Positions 1 through 8,168 of a stretch of DNA of 64,000 bases are shown piece by piece (position 1 is the stretch's first letter; every line of letters begins with the position of its first letter). The notes under the pieces are model-generated. The model ran no database searches and had not been told where the DNA came from. It worked only from the letters and a program-made list of their open reading frames with translations. This stretch comes from Streptantibioticus rubrisoli (GTDB lineage: Bacteria; Actinomycetota; Actinomycetes; Streptomycetales; Streptomycetaceae), in contig NZ_JANFNH010000010.1 of NCBI RefSeq assembly GCF_024436055.1, positions 86,239 to 150,238 on the forward strand. Direction: 5' to 3'. The position numbers and the translations under genes were made by a program.

Positions 1-326
1 ACCGCGATGTCGCCGACCCGCAGGTCACCGACGCGGTGCACCGCGGCCATCGCCCGTACCGGGAAGTCCGCGGCGACCTTCTCCGCGACACGGCGCAGCT
101 CGGCCTCGGCGCTGGGGTGCGCGGAGTACGCCAGACGGGTGACCTCCGCCGAGCCGCCGTCATGGTCGCGGACGGTGCCGACGAACAGGGCGGTACCCCC
201 GGCGGCATCGTCACCGACGACGCCGAAGACCTCGTCCACGGACAGCGGGGTGTCGCGGACCGCGAGCAGCCGGATGGGGTCCGAAAGGCCCTGTCCCTTG
301 TCGTGCGTGGGTGCCATGTGGGCCAT
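1..326 (-). CDS. moaE: Molybdopterin synthase catalytic subunit MoaE, 3' end outside the window
   Basis: MoaE takes sulfur from thiocarboxylated MoaD and puts it on precursor Z to form molybdopterin. The 108 residues visible here show the family core: the GTVRDHD segment, then VTRLAYSAHPSAEAEL, then the basic region with AAVHRVGDL. The C-terminal catalytic lysine region lies beyond the left edge. I chose the ATG at 326; a second in-frame ATG at 317 is possible, and neither has a strong Shine-Dalgarno. MoeZ, which activates MoaD, is encoded at 31.4 kb, and molybdate uptake genes are at 25 kb. Identity is confident, the exact start is not. Confidence 0.9.
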   Translation of the reverse strand, partial: MAHMAPTHDKGQGLSDPIRLLAVRDTPLSVDEVFGVVGDDAAGGTALFVGTVRDHDGGSAEVTRLAYSAHPSAEAELRRVAEKVAADFPVRAMAAVHRVGDLRVGDIA

Positions 327-447
327 GGTGCCGCACGGGCGGCCATTGCGGAAAGGCGGTTCCTGTATGAATCTCCAAGTCACCGTCTGTCCGATCTGAC
401 AAAGGGATTCGGCCACCACGACGCTGGACATGGGCTCCCGGGAGCGC

Positions 448-1557
448 TTAGATTCCGCGCCGCTTGCGTGCCCGCCGTACCAGTGCCGCGGTGCCCACCA
501 GTGCCACGGTGGCTCCGGCGGCGCCCAGCGAGGCGGCGGCGTCCTTGCGGCCGAGCCGTCGACCGGCGACCGTGTGCCGACCCGCGACCTCCTCGAGCAG
601 TTCGGCCAGCACCTCCTCGTTGGTCCACTTCGGCCGCCAGCCCGCCTCGTGCAACCGGCTGCCGCTGACCACCCACGGATGCATGGTGTACTCCAGGTCA
701 CCGGCCGGGGACGGGGTCAGACCGAGCCGGTGCAGCCGGGCGGCGGCGCCGAGCGCCACCGACTGCGGCAGTTCCATGCGCCGGATCCCGGACAGCTCCT
801 CGACCTCCTCCTGTTCAAGCCAGCCGTCGCAGCCGACCGCCATCTCGCCCTCGGCCTTCTCCAACGCCGCGTACTCCAGCGCGGAGACGAGATCCTCGAC
901 ATGGCAGAACTGCCAGCGGGGACGGCTGCCCGCCACCACCAGCAGGCGCGGTGACTCGAAATAGCGGGTGAGCGCGGTGTCCATACCGCCGACCAGGACG
1001 GCTGGCCGCAGCACGGTGACGTTGAGTCCCGGGTGGGCGCGCGGCGCACGGCGGCCGAGCCGCTCGATCTCCAGCAGGTCCCCGACGCAGGTGGCCTCGG
1101 CGGTGGCCCGCAGCGGGGCGTCCTCGGCCAGCGGAACATCGTTGTCGGGCAGTGCCCCGTAGACCATCGCGGAGGTGACCAGGACCACTCTGCGCACCCC
1201 GGCCGCCGCCGCGGCGGTGAGCACGGTCTGGGTGCCGCGCACGTTGAACGCGGTGCGCGCCTTGGGGTCGGACTCCAGGTTCAGGTCCAGCGCGAGGTGC
1301 ACCAGCACGTCCACCGGGTGTCCTTCGACCCGCAGCCGGTCGGCGATGGCCGGGTCCCGTACGTCCATCACCCGCCACAGCGCGCCGGGTACCTCGCCGC
1401 GCCGCTCGTCGATCGCCACGACCTTTCTGACCTCGTCCGAGGCGGCCAGCCGCAGGGCAAGCAGGTGCCCGACACCGGATGCCGCGCCGGTGACCGCCAC
1501 GACCGGCCCCGAGGTGTGGATCCGCCCTGAGCGAACGTTTGGTGCCGGGGAACTCAC
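448..1557 (-). CDS. SDR-family NAD-dependent epimerase/reductase with C-terminal membrane tail
   Basis: A 369-residue extended short-chain dehydrogenase. The Rossmann nucleotide motif (VTGAASGVG, about residues 12-20) is near the N-terminus, followed by the acidic VVAIDERRGE end of beta2 and a DVRD element. The catalytic region is unusual, since the classical YxxxK is not obvious after the SAMVYG strand. The last 30 residues hold a short alanine/valine-rich hydrophobic stretch followed by RRARKRRGI, which looks like a single membrane anchor. The GTG start at 1557 is preceded by GGGAGA; the open frame extends further upstream without a better site. Substrate unknown. It is divergent from the metallopeptidase gene at 1702. 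Confidence 0.8.
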   Translation of the reverse strand: MSSPAPNVRSGRIHTSGPVVAVTGAASGVGHLLALRLAASDEVRKVVAIDERRGEVPGALWRVMDVRDPAIADRLRVEGHPVDVLVHLALDLNLESDPKARTAFNVRGTQTVLTAAAAAGVRRVVLVTSAMVYGALPDNDVPLAEDAPLRATAEATCVGDLLEIERLGRRAPRAHPGLNVTVLRPAVLVGGMDTALTRYFESPRLLVVAGSRPRWQFCHVEDLVSALEYAALEKAEGEMAVGCDGWLEQEEVEELSGIRRMELPQSVALGAAARLHRLGLTPSPAGDLEYTMHPWVVSGSRLHEAGWRPKWTNEEVLAELLEEVAGRHTVAGRRLGRKDAAASLGAAGATVALVGTAALVRRARKRRGI

Positions 1558-1701
1558 CAGGTGTCTCCCACTGTTGTCTTGGTACGAGGTAGGTACGAGG
1601 TACGCAGGTCCCATCCTGCCTGAGAGGTGTCTAGGCTGGTGGTACAGCCCTGACAAGCCCGCAAGGCAAACCGTTTCGACCACACAGAGCCGAGGAAGCC
1701 C

Positions 1702-3135
1702 GTGAGTGACACCCCATTTGGATTCGGCGTGCCTCCGGAGGAGCCCGAGGACGGGGACGAGGGCAAGAAGAAGGGTCTGCCGGGCGGCGACCCCTTCGGC
1801 GGCGGCAACCCCTTCGGCTTCGGCGGCGGCACGACAGGCGGTGGCGACAACCCGCTGGCCGCGATGTTCGGCTCACTGAACCCCAACGACCTGGGCGCGG
1901 CCTTCCAGCAGCTCGGCCAGATGCTCTCCTACGAGGGCGGGCCGGTGAACTGGGAGATGGCGAAGGACATCGCTCGTCAGACGGTCGCCCAGGGCGCCCA
2001 GAACGGCACCAAGGACGCCAGTGTCGGTGCCAGCGAGCGCGCCGCCGTCGAGGAGGCGCTACGCCTGGCCGACCTGTGGCTCGACGGCGCCACCTCGCTG
2101 CCGTCCGGTTCCGGGGTGTCGGTGGCGTGGAGCCGGGCCGAGTGGGTCGAGGCGACGCTGCCCGCCTGGAAGGAGCTGGTCGACCCGGTCGCCGAGCGCG
2201 TCGGCGCGGCGATGGGTGGCGTACTGCCCGAGGAGATGCAGGCCATGGCGGGCCCGCTGCTCGGCATGATGCGCTCCATGGGCGGTGCCATGTTCGGCAC
2301 CCAGATCGGGCAGGCTCTGGGTGTGCTGGCGGGCGAGGTCGTCGGCTCTACCGACGTGGGGCTGCCGTTGGGCCCGGCGGGCAAGGCGGCGCTGCTGCCG
2401 GTGAACATCGCGGCGTTCGGTGCCGGACTCGGCGTTCCCGAGGGTGAGGTGCGGCTCTACCTCGCCCTGCGCGAGGCGGCGCACCAGCGGCTGTTCGCCC
2501 ATGTCCCGTGGCTGCGGGCGCACTTGTTCGGCGCTGTCGAAGGGTACGCGCGCGGCATCAAGGTCGACACCGCCCGCCTTGAGGATGCGGTGGGCCAGCT
2601 CGACCCGGCGAATCCGGAGGCGCTTCAAGAGGCGCTCCAGCAGGGCATGTTCCAGCCCGAGGACACTCCTGAACAGAAGGCGGCGCTGGCCCGGCTGGAG
2701 ACCGCGCTGGCACTGGTCGAGGGCTGGGTGGACGCGGTGGTGCACGCCGCCGCCGCACCGCACCTGCCGTCGGCGGGCGCGCTGCGGGAGACGCTGCGGC
2801 GGCGCCGGGCGACCGGTGGCCCGGCCGAGCAGACCTTCGCCACGCTGATCGGCCTCGAACTGCGGCCCCGGCGGCTGCGGGACGCCTCCCGGCTGTGGGC
2901 GTCGCTGGGCGACGCGCGTGGCATGGACGGGCGGGACGCGCTGTGGGCGCACCCGGACATGCTGCCGACCGCCGAGGACCTCGACGACCCGGACGGCTTC
3001 GTGCACCGCGAGGAGGACATCGACTTCGACGCGCTGGCCAAGATGCTCGGCGAGGCCGCCGAGGGCCGGGCCGGCGGCGAGGGCGGAGCGAAGGACTCCG
3101 AGAAGGAAGACGGCAAGGGCGACGGCGACAAGTGA
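1702..3135 (+). CDS. Zincin-like metallopeptidase family protein (DUF2342 type)
   Basis: A 477-residue protein of the actinobacterial zincin_2/DUF2342 family. The first 55 residues are a disordered Gly/Pro/Asp-rich leader with GGGNPFGFGGG. The conserved core begins around NDLGAAFQQLGQMLS. A central helix carries REAAHQRLFAHVPWLRAHL, which replaces a canonical HExxH; this degenerate motif is usual in the family. The tail is Glu/Lys-rich. The GTG start has GAGGAAG just upstream. Its stop overlaps the GTG of the NUDIX gene (GTGA), so the two are probably translated together. Substrate and proteolytic activity are unproven. Confidence 0.85.
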   Translation: MSDTPFGFGVPPEEPEDGDEGKKKGLPGGDPFGGGNPFGFGGGTTGGGDNPLAAMFGSLNPNDLGAAFQQLGQMLSYEGGPVNWEMAKDIARQTVAQGAQNGTKDASVGASERAAVEEALRLADLWLDGATSLPSGSGVSVAWSRAEWVEATLPAWKELVDPVAERVGAAMGGVLPEEMQAMAGPLLGMMRSMGGAMFGTQIGQALGVLAGEVVGSTDVGLPLGPAGKAALLPVNIAAFGAGLGVPEGEVRLYLALREAAHQRLFAHVPWLRAHLFGAVEGYARGIKVDTARLEDAVGQLDPANPEALQEALQQGMFQPEDTPEQKAALARLETALALVEGWVDAVVHAAAAPHLPSAGALRETLRRRRATGGPAEQTFATLIGLELRPRRLRDASRLWASLGDARGMDGRDALWAHPDMLPTAEDLDDPDGFVHREEDIDFDALAKMLGEAAEGRAGGEGGAKDSEKEDGKGDGDK

Positions 3136-3665
3136 GTCTGCACGCGGACGCGGCGCGCGTCCTCAAGGAGTGGGCACCACCGGTCTCCTCACCTGATCAG
3201 GAGCAACTGCGCCTGGCCTACCTGGAACACCTCGCCCTCCATCCGGACGGAATGTGGAAGTCCTGCGGCGAGGGCCACATCACGGCCAGCGCCCTGGTGG
3301 TGGATCCGAAGAACGGCACGGTCCTGCTCACCCTGCACCGGAAGCTGCGCATGTGGCTGCAGATGGGCGGCCACTGCGAACCGGCCGATCCGGCGCTCGC
3401 GGAAGCGGCGTTGCGCGAGGCGACCGAGGAGTCCGGGATCACCGGCCTCGCCCTGCTCCCTGGCGGACCGGCGCGCCTCGACCGTCATCTGACGCCCTGT
3501 GCCTGGCACTTGGACGTGCAGTACGCGGCGCTCGCCCCGCCCGGCGCGGTCGAGGCGATCAGCGACGAGTCGCTCGACCTCCGCTGGTTCCGCTACGACG
3601 AGGTGCCGTCGGTGGCCGACGAGTCGGTGGTCCGGCTGGTCGCCGCGGTACGCGAACTGCTGTAG
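3132..3665 (+). CDS. NUDIX hydrolase
   Basis: A 177-residue NUDIX protein. The box appears as GHCEPADPALAEAALREATEESGI, a close fit to GX5EX7REUXEEXGU with the metal-binding REATEES helix intact. The GTG start overlaps the TGA of the upstream zincin gene by the GTGA arrangement. It probably hydrolyses a nucleoside diphosphate linked to another moiety, but the specificity cannot be read from sequence. Convergent with the YgjP-type metallopeptidase gene, only 17 bases away. Confidence 0.9.
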   Translation: MSLHADAARVLKEWAPPVSSPDQEQLRLAYLEHLALHPDGMWKSCGEGHITASALVVDPKNGTVLLTLHRKLRMWLQMGGHCEPADPALAEAALREATEESGITGLALLPGGPARLDRHLTPCAWHLDVQYAALAPPGAVEAISDESLDLRWFRYDEVPSVADESVVRLVAAVRELL

Positions 3666-3682
3666 CGGAAGCGGTAGTTCTG

Positions 3683-4285
3683 CTACTGCCCGGACTCTTC
3701 GTCGCGGGCGGCGGGCAGATGGGGCAGCCGCCCGGCCGCCACGACGCCCTCAAGGTAGCCGCGTGCCCGCTCGGTGCGCGGGTAGGCGTCGAGGAGCTTC
3801 CAGAACCGCGGGCCGTGGCCGGGCACGAGCAGGTGCGCCAGCTCGTGCAGCAGCACGTAGTCGATGACGTACTCGGGCATGCCCTGGAGCCGGTGCGACA
3901 GCCGGATGCTGCCCTCGGCCGGGGTGCACGAGCCCCATCGGGTGTTCTGGTTAGTCACCCATCGCACGTTGTCGGGCACGGCACGGCCGCCGAGGTACTG
4001 CGCGGAGAGCCGCGCGGCGCGCTCGGCGAGTTCCGCGTCGCCCAGCATCCGTCTGCTCTCCTGGGCGGCGAGCTTGTCCAGCATCACCGTGATCCAACGC
4101 TGCTCCTCAGCAGCGGACATCCGGGCAGGAATCAGGACGATGGTGCGGTTTCCCTCACGGTAGGCCGAGACCGTTCTACGGCGGCGGGCACTACGGCGCA
4201 CCTCCACCGCGCTCGCCCGGACACCGTGGGGCTGGCTGCCGAGCGGTTGGCTGCGGGAGACGTGATGGGCGGGGTCGGCGGACAC
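3683..4285 (-). CDS. YgjP-like (M48/DUF45) zinc metallopeptidase
   Basis: A 200-residue protein of the YgjP/DUF45 family. The zinc site is HELAHLLVPGHGPRFW, that is HExxH followed by the third ligand in GHGPRFW. It is preceded by the family signature NQNTRWGSC. The N-terminal half is basic (VRRSARRRRTVSAY) and then forms the usual beta-rich region. I chose the GTG at 4285; another GTG at 4342 would add 19 residues. Members of this family are intracellular zinc proteases of mostly unknown target, some near DNA-restriction genes; here the context is housekeeping. Confidence 0.85.
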   Translation of the reverse strand: MSADPAHHVSRSQPLGSQPHGVRASAVEVRRSARRRRTVSAYREGNRTIVLIPARMSAAEEQRWITVMLDKLAAQESRRMLGDAELAERAARLSAQYLGGRAVPDNVRWVTNQNTRWGSCTPAEGSIRLSHRLQGMPEYVIDYVLLHELAHLLVPGHGPRFWKLLDAYPRTERARGYLEGVVAAGRLPHLPAARDEESGQ

Positions 4286-4363
4286 GGGACGACGGTACCG
4301 GCTCGGGCGCGGTGAAGTCCCGTCTCCTCGACAGGTGGCCACCGCAGGCGTATCAAACGACTA

Positions 4364-4384
4364 TTCCCCACACCCTGTGGATAA
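4364..4384. promoter_or_regulatory. DnaA box plus an opposed degenerate box in a divergent intergenic region
   Basis: On the minus strand 4376-4384 reads TTATCCACA, a perfect DnaA box. Directly to its left 4364-4372 reads TTCCCCACA on the plus strand, two mismatches from the box, so together they form an opposed pair around CCACACCCTGTGG. They lie in the 226-base region between the divergent metallopeptidase and ThiF genes. No AT-rich unwinding element is seen, so a titration or regulatory site is more likely than an origin. Confidence 0.5.
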
Positions 4385-4511
4385 CTTTCAGCGCGCGTCG
4401 GCCCCCGCGGGCAAGCTGAGTACCGACCGGGTCCGCACCGGACTCGGGCCGGGACCACAACTCCCCGCCGCGCAAGGACGGTTGGGAGCGGAAAACACCA
4501 CGGGGGTAGTC

Positions 4512-5699
4512 ATGCACACCGTTCACGCCGGACATCCGATGCTCAAGCCCGCCCTGCGTCGTAGTTGGCGGGACCCACAGACCCTCCAGTTCGGTATGGA
4601 CCCCGCCCACGCCGTGGTGCTGGGCCCGTTGGACGACCCCGCCGCCCGCTTCCTCGGCCTGCTGGACGGCACCCGCGGTCCCGGTCTGCTGCGCAGCGAG
4701 GCGGCGGCGCTGGGGCTCGCCCCGGACCGCGCTGACCGGCTGCTGGGCACCCTCGCGGACGGCGGGTTGCTGGACGACGCCGACGGCGCGGTGCGACTCG
4801 GCACGGTGATGCGGCACCAGGCCGGTGCGCTGGAGCGGCTGCGGCCGGATCTGGCGTCCCTGTCCGTGGTCCACCCGGAGCCGGGCGCGGCCGCCGCCCG
4901 GCTGGCGGCCCGACAGGCGGCACGGGTGAAGGTGTGCGGCGCGGGACGGGTCGGCGCCTCGGTGGCCGCCGTGTTGTCCGCGGCCGGGGTGGGCCGGGTG
5001 GACGTGGCGGACGGCGGCGAGGTCGAGCCGTGGGACGCGGCACCGTGCGGGATCCCCGCGGCCGCGGTCGGCGAGCGCCGGGAGACGGCGGCCCGGGGCG
5101 CGGTACGACGAGCCGCACCCGATCCGCGCCGCGAGGCCCGGCCGGTCCGTCCCGAGGCGGCTTTGGCCCTCGCGGTGCTCGCGCCACGGGACGGCCTGGC
5201 GGCCTACGCACCCGATCCCGGCGGCGCCGAGCCGCTGATGACGGCGGGCATCCCGCATCTGTACGCGGGAGTGGTCGAGGGCACGGGGGTGGTGGGACCG
5301 CTGGTGATACCGGGTCGGTCAGCGTGCGCGGAGTGCCTGGAGCGCGCCCGGGCCGAGGCTGATCCCGCATGGCCGCGGATACTCGCCCAGCTGCGGTCGG
5401 GACGACCGCCCGGGGTGCTGCCCTGTGACATCGCGCTGGCGACGCTCGTCGCCGCCCTGACCGCCGCGCACGCGCTGGCGCTGCTGGACGGACGGCGGCC
5501 GCCGAGTGTGTCCGGCCGGGTGGAGTTCTCACTGGCCGGGCTGGGGATGCGGGTGGTGGACGTCGCGCCCCACCCGGAGTGTGGATGCGGTGCGGTTGAC
5601 GCGTCGGCGGCGCGCGACAATGACCAGGTGACCACCCCGCGCCTATCGCGGGCCGCACGGGGATACGAAAGAGGGGCGCATGTCGGATCTTCCGCGTAA
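4512..5699 (+). CDS. ThiF-family E1-like adenylyltransferase with TOMM-like N-terminal domain
   Basis: A 395-residue protein. Residues 1-115 resemble the N-terminal winged-helix domain of azole-RiPP (TOMM) E1-like partner proteins (HPMLKPALRRSW, then the LLDGTRG segment). Residues 139-170 are a Rossmann unit with GAGRVGAS and the following acidic DVADGGE. Two Cys pairs, CAEC and CGC, in the second half could bind zinc. ThiF-like enzymes adenylate a carboxylate, but no ubiquitin-like partner or RiPP precursor is evident nearby. The ATG at 4512 has GGGGG upstream; longer in-frame starts exist. Its 3' end overlaps the ABC1 kinase gene by 20 bases in another frame. Confidence 0.75.
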   Translation: MHTVHAGHPMLKPALRRSWRDPQTLQFGMDPAHAVVLGPLDDPAARFLGLLDGTRGPGLLRSEAAALGLAPDRADRLLGTLADGGLLDDADGAVRLGTVMRHQAGALERLRPDLASLSVVHPEPGAAAARLAARQAARVKVCGAGRVGASVAAVLSAAGVGRVDVADGGEVEPWDAAPCGIPAAAVGERRETAARGAVRRAAPDPRREARPVRPEAALALAVLAPRDGLAAYAPDPGGAEPLMTAGIPHLYAGVVEGTGVVGPLVIPGRSACAECLERARAEADPAWPRILAQLRSGRPPGVLPCDIALATLVAALTAAHALALLDGRRPPSVSGRVEFSLAGLGMRVVDVAPHPECGCGAVDASAARDNDQVTTPRLSRAARGYERGAHVGSSA

Positions 5700-7029
5700 G
5701 GCAGTGACCCGGACCGCGAAGCTCGCCGCGCTACCTCTCGGCTTCGCGGGCCGAGCCACCTTGGGTCTGGGCAAGCGAATCGGGGGGCGACCGGCCGAGG
5801 TTGTGGCCAGCGAGTTGCAGCAGCGAACCGCCGAGCAGTTGTTCAAGACGCTGGGCCAGCTGAAGGGGGGCGCCATGAAGTTCGGTCAGGCGCTGTCCGT
5901 CTTCGAGGCCGCGCTTCCCGAGGAGGTCGCGGGGCCCTACCGGGCCGCGCTGACCAAGCTCCAGGACGCGGCGCCGCCGATGCCCGCCCGTACCGTGCAC
6001 GATGCGCTGGCCAAGCGGCTGGGCGACGGCTGGCGGGAGATGTTCGCGCAGTTCGAGGACAAGCCCGCCGCGGCGGCGTCCATCGGCCAGGTGCACCGCG
6101 CGGTGTGGCACGACGGCCGCGAGGTCGCGGTCAAGGTGCAGTACCCGGGCGCGGGTGAGGCGCTGCTGTCCGATCTGTCGCAACTCGGCCGGGTGGCCAG
6201 GCTGTTCGGGCCGCTGATCCCGGGCATGGACATCAAGCCGCTGATCAGCGAGCTGCGCGACCGGGTCTCCGAGGAGCTGGACTACGAGTTGGAGGCGGCC
6301 GCCCAGCACGCGCACGCCGCCGAGTTCGCCGACGACCCCGACGTCGTGGTGCCCGATGTGGTCTACCAGGCGGACCAGGTGCTGGTCACCGAGTGGCTGG
6401 ACGGTGTGCCGCTGGCCGAGGTGATCTCCGGCGGCAGCCAGGAGGAGCGCGACCGGGCGGGGCAGCTGCTGGCCCGCTTCCTGTTCGCCGGACCGGCCCG
6501 CACCGGGCTGCTGCACGCCGATCCGCATCCGGGCAACTTCCGGCTGCTGGTCGACGACGGCCCGGCCGACGGCTGGCGGCTCGGCGTACTGGACTTCGGC
6601 ACGGTGGACCGGCTGCCGGACGGGCTGCCGCTGCCGATCGGCGCCTCGCTACGACTGGCGCTGGACGGCGACGCGGAGGCGGTGCACGCGATGCTGTGCC
6701 AGGAGGGGTTCGTCAAGCCGTCGATCCAGCTCGACCCGGACGCGGTGTTGGACTATCTGCGGCCGATCATCGAACCGGCCCGGGTGGCGGAGTTCACCTT
6801 CGGGCGCGGCTGGATGCGCCATCAGGCGGCCCGGGTCGCCGATCCGCGGTCGCCCGCCTACCAGTTGGGCAAGCAGTTGAACCTGCCGCCGTCGTATCTG
6901 CTGATCCACCGGGTGACGCTGAGCACCATCGGGGTGCTGTGCCAGTTGGACGCCACGGTGCGGCTGCGCGACGAACTGCTCGACTGGCTGCCGGGCTTCG
7001 CCGAGGAGGAGGAGTCCGAGACGGCGTGA
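5680..7029 (+). CDS. ABC1/AarF (UbiB-like) atypical kinase
   Basis: A 449-residue ABC1-family protein-kinase-like protein. The diagnostic KxGQ motif is at 67-70 (KFGQ), the Ala-rich nucleotide loop at about 130-135 followed by SIGQVHRA, the ATP lysine at about 152 (VAVKV), the catalytic loop HADPHPGNF at 279-287, and the metal-binding DFG at 305-307. All key residues are present, so it is likely an active ATPase/kinase. Relatives support quinone biosynthesis or lipid homeostasis; the target here is not known. It starts within the 3' end of the ThiF-like gene and ends one base from the convergent small zinc-ribbon gene. Confidence 0.9.
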   Translation: MSDLPRKAVTRTAKLAALPLGFAGRATLGLGKRIGGRPAEVVASELQQRTAEQLFKTLGQLKGGAMKFGQALSVFEAALPEEVAGPYRAALTKLQDAAPPMPARTVHDALAKRLGDGWREMFAQFEDKPAAAASIGQVHRAVWHDGREVAVKVQYPGAGEALLSDLSQLGRVARLFGPLIPGMDIKPLISELRDRVSEELDYELEAAAQHAHAAEFADDPDVVVPDVVYQADQVLVTEWLDGVPLAEVISGGSQEERDRAGQLLARFLFAGPARTGLLHADPHPGNFRLLVDDGPADGWRLGVLDFGTVDRLPDGLPLPIGASLRLALDGDAEAVHAMLCQEGFVKPSIQLDPDAVLDYLRPIIEPARVAEFTFGRGWMRHQAARVADPRSPAYQLGKQLNLPPSYLLIHRVTLSTIGVLCQLDATVRLRDELLDWLPGFAEEEESETA

Positions 7030-7030
7030 G

Positions 7031-7240
7031 CTACCACCAGGCGGAGTCGAGACGGCCCTCGATCCCGCGGATGTTGGCCCGGGCGCACTCCTCGCAGAAG
7101 TAGCGGCGGACACCGCCCTCCACGGAGCAGGTCCAGGTGATCGGCAGGGGTTCGGCGGCGGTGCCGCAGCGGGCACAGGCCACGGGCTCCGATGGCGCGG
7201 AAGCGTCGTCAGAAGCGGGTTGCTGAGTCTTCTGATCCAC
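7031..7240 (-). CDS. Small zinc-ribbon-like protein
   Basis: A 69-residue protein with two Cys pairs, CARC near residue 22 and CEEC near residue 49. They are spaced like a rubredoxin-type zinc ribbon, with a hydrophobic VRRYFC strand leading to the second knuckle. The GTG start has no strong ribosome site. No function can be assigned. It lies directly downstream of the wblC operon terminator on the same strand and ends head-to-head with the ABC1 kinase gene. Confidence 0.7.
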   Translation of the reverse strand: MDQKTQQPASDDASAPSEPVACARCGTAAEPLPITWTCSVEGGVRRYFCEECARANIRGIEGRLDSAWW

Positions 7241-7282
7241 CTACCGACGATACCTCTGCCCGCCGGACGGAACGGGACACAA

Positions 7283-7327
7283 CGCACCGCGGGACCGGTC
7301 CCCTGAGGGAACCGGTCCCGCGGTGCG
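7283..7327 (-). terminator. Terminator of the wblC operon
   Basis: A perfect 17-base-pair stem (7283-7299 with 7311-7327) around an 11-base loop. It lies immediately after the stop codon of the gene at 7335. On the minus strand it is followed by the moderately T-rich TTGTGTCCCGTT. Confidence 0.8.
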
Positions 7328-7334
7328 GCGTCGG

Positions 7335-7643
7335 CTACTGCATCACCACGAGGGCGAGTGCCCGCCGGGCCCGCAGCGAGGCCCGCTCGGCCCGCCGCTG
7401 AAGCCGCCGGGCCCGCAGCAGCCGCCGGGCGACCCGTTCGGACTCGGCCTCGTAGAGCCTTTCCTGCACATGCGCCCGGGCCAGGGCTTCTTGGATGAGA
7501 TGCATCTCGTGGGTCCTGTTCTGACGCGCTGGCGCGCCTGCGAAACGGGCGGGGATATCGGTGGCGGACATGGTCATCGGAGCCTGCTTCTGGGGGTCGT
7601 GCGTCGGGGGGTTGTCGATAGTTGCGGGGGCACGGAGCTTCAT
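7335..7643 (-). CDS. Conserved small basic protein, translationally coupled to wblC
   Basis: A 102-residue protein of unknown function. The first third is Pro/Ala-rich, and the rest forms one long charged helix rich in Arg, Ala and Glu (LIQEALARAHVQERLYEAE onward), which may be a coiled coil. The ATG overlaps the wblC stop as ATGA, so it should be made with WblC and share its antibiotic-induced control. A strong hairpin follows the stop. No catalytic motif is visible. Confidence 0.75.
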   Translation of the reverse strand: MKLRAPATIDNPPTHDPQKQAPMTMSATDIPARFAGAPARQNRTHEMHLIQEALARAHVQERLYEAESERVARRLLRARRLQRRAERASLRARRALALVVMQ

Positions 7644-8005
7644 GCCAGGACCTCGTTCTTGCGCGGACGGCCACGCGGCCGCTTGCGGGGCACCACGACA
7701 CCCTGGACGAACAGCTCACCGCCCCAGACGCCCCACGGCTCGCGGCGCATCTTGGCGCCCGCGAGGCACGCCTCGCGCACCGGGCAGGTCTGGCACAGCG
7801 ACTTGGCGTACTCGACGTCAGCCGGGGTCTCGGCGAAGAAGACCTCCGGGTCGTACGACCGGCACGGGACGGGCACGCCGAGGCGCTCGATCTCGTCGTC
7901 GAGCGCGGTGAGGGGTAGCAACGGGACCTCCGGAGATGCGGTCTGGGCGGGCGGGGGGATCGTTTCGGAAGGCGGTACGGACGGGGCGTGCGGTTCGGGG
8001 TGCAC
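7640..8005 (-). CDS. wblC: WblC/WhiB7 iron-sulfur transcriptional activator of intrinsic antibiotic resistance
   Basis: A 121-residue WhiB-like protein. The [4Fe-4S] cysteines are C48, C71, C74 and C80. They are followed by the turn GVWGGE (92-97) and the AT-hook RPRGRPRK (109-116), the combination that marks WhiB7/WblC. Family members bind the primary sigma factor and AT-rich DNA next to the -35 element, and activate resistance genes when translation is inhibited. I chose the GTG at 8005 because GAGGAAG stands nine bases upstream and the protein then matches the usual length; the open frame runs back to 8200. It is preceded by a long leader with an upstream ORF and a terminator hairpin. Confidence 0.93.
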   Translation of the reverse strand: MHPEPHAPSVPPSETIPPPAQTASPEVPLLPLTALDDEIERLGVPVPCRSYDPEVFFAETPADVEYAKSLCQTCPVREACLAGAKMRREPWGVWGGELFVQGVVVPRKRPRGRPRKNEVLA

Positions 8006-8107
8006 GGTCGTGTCTTCCTCGTCTGTCGGTCCGGCGGTGGCCGGACGTGGTCGGTACCGGGTCGGCTTTTCCGAGGCCCCTTCGCCTGTCTCACTCGCGC
8101 AAACAGA

Positions 8108-8144
8108 AGGGCCGCGGATCCCGGTTTGCGGGTTCCGCGGCCCT
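8108..8144 (-). terminator. Rho-independent attenuator in the wblC leader
   Basis: The arms 8108-8118 and 8134-8144 pair perfectly. After one T-T mismatch a further four base pairs close a GTTTG/CAAAC loop. On the minus strand TTCTGTTTG follows the stem. The hairpin lies about 100 bases before the wblC start. It is preceded by a smaller stem (8157-8173, CCTGAT/ATCAGG) whose arm contains the stop codon of the upstream ORF. This layout is what ribosome-mediated attenuation of whiB7 genes requires. Confidence 0.8.
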
Positions 8145-8168
8145 GGAAGGTGCCGACCTGATGTCGTA

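Noticed and set aside
4364..4384. A replication origin
   Set aside because: Only one perfect box and one degenerate box, no AT-rich region, and no dnaA/dnaN neighbours.
6649..8094. A 481-codon minus-strand ORF spanning the ABC1 kinase end and part of wblC
   Set aside because: It runs through a strong terminator and across real genes in other frames, and its product is Arg/Pro/Ser-rich without motifs.
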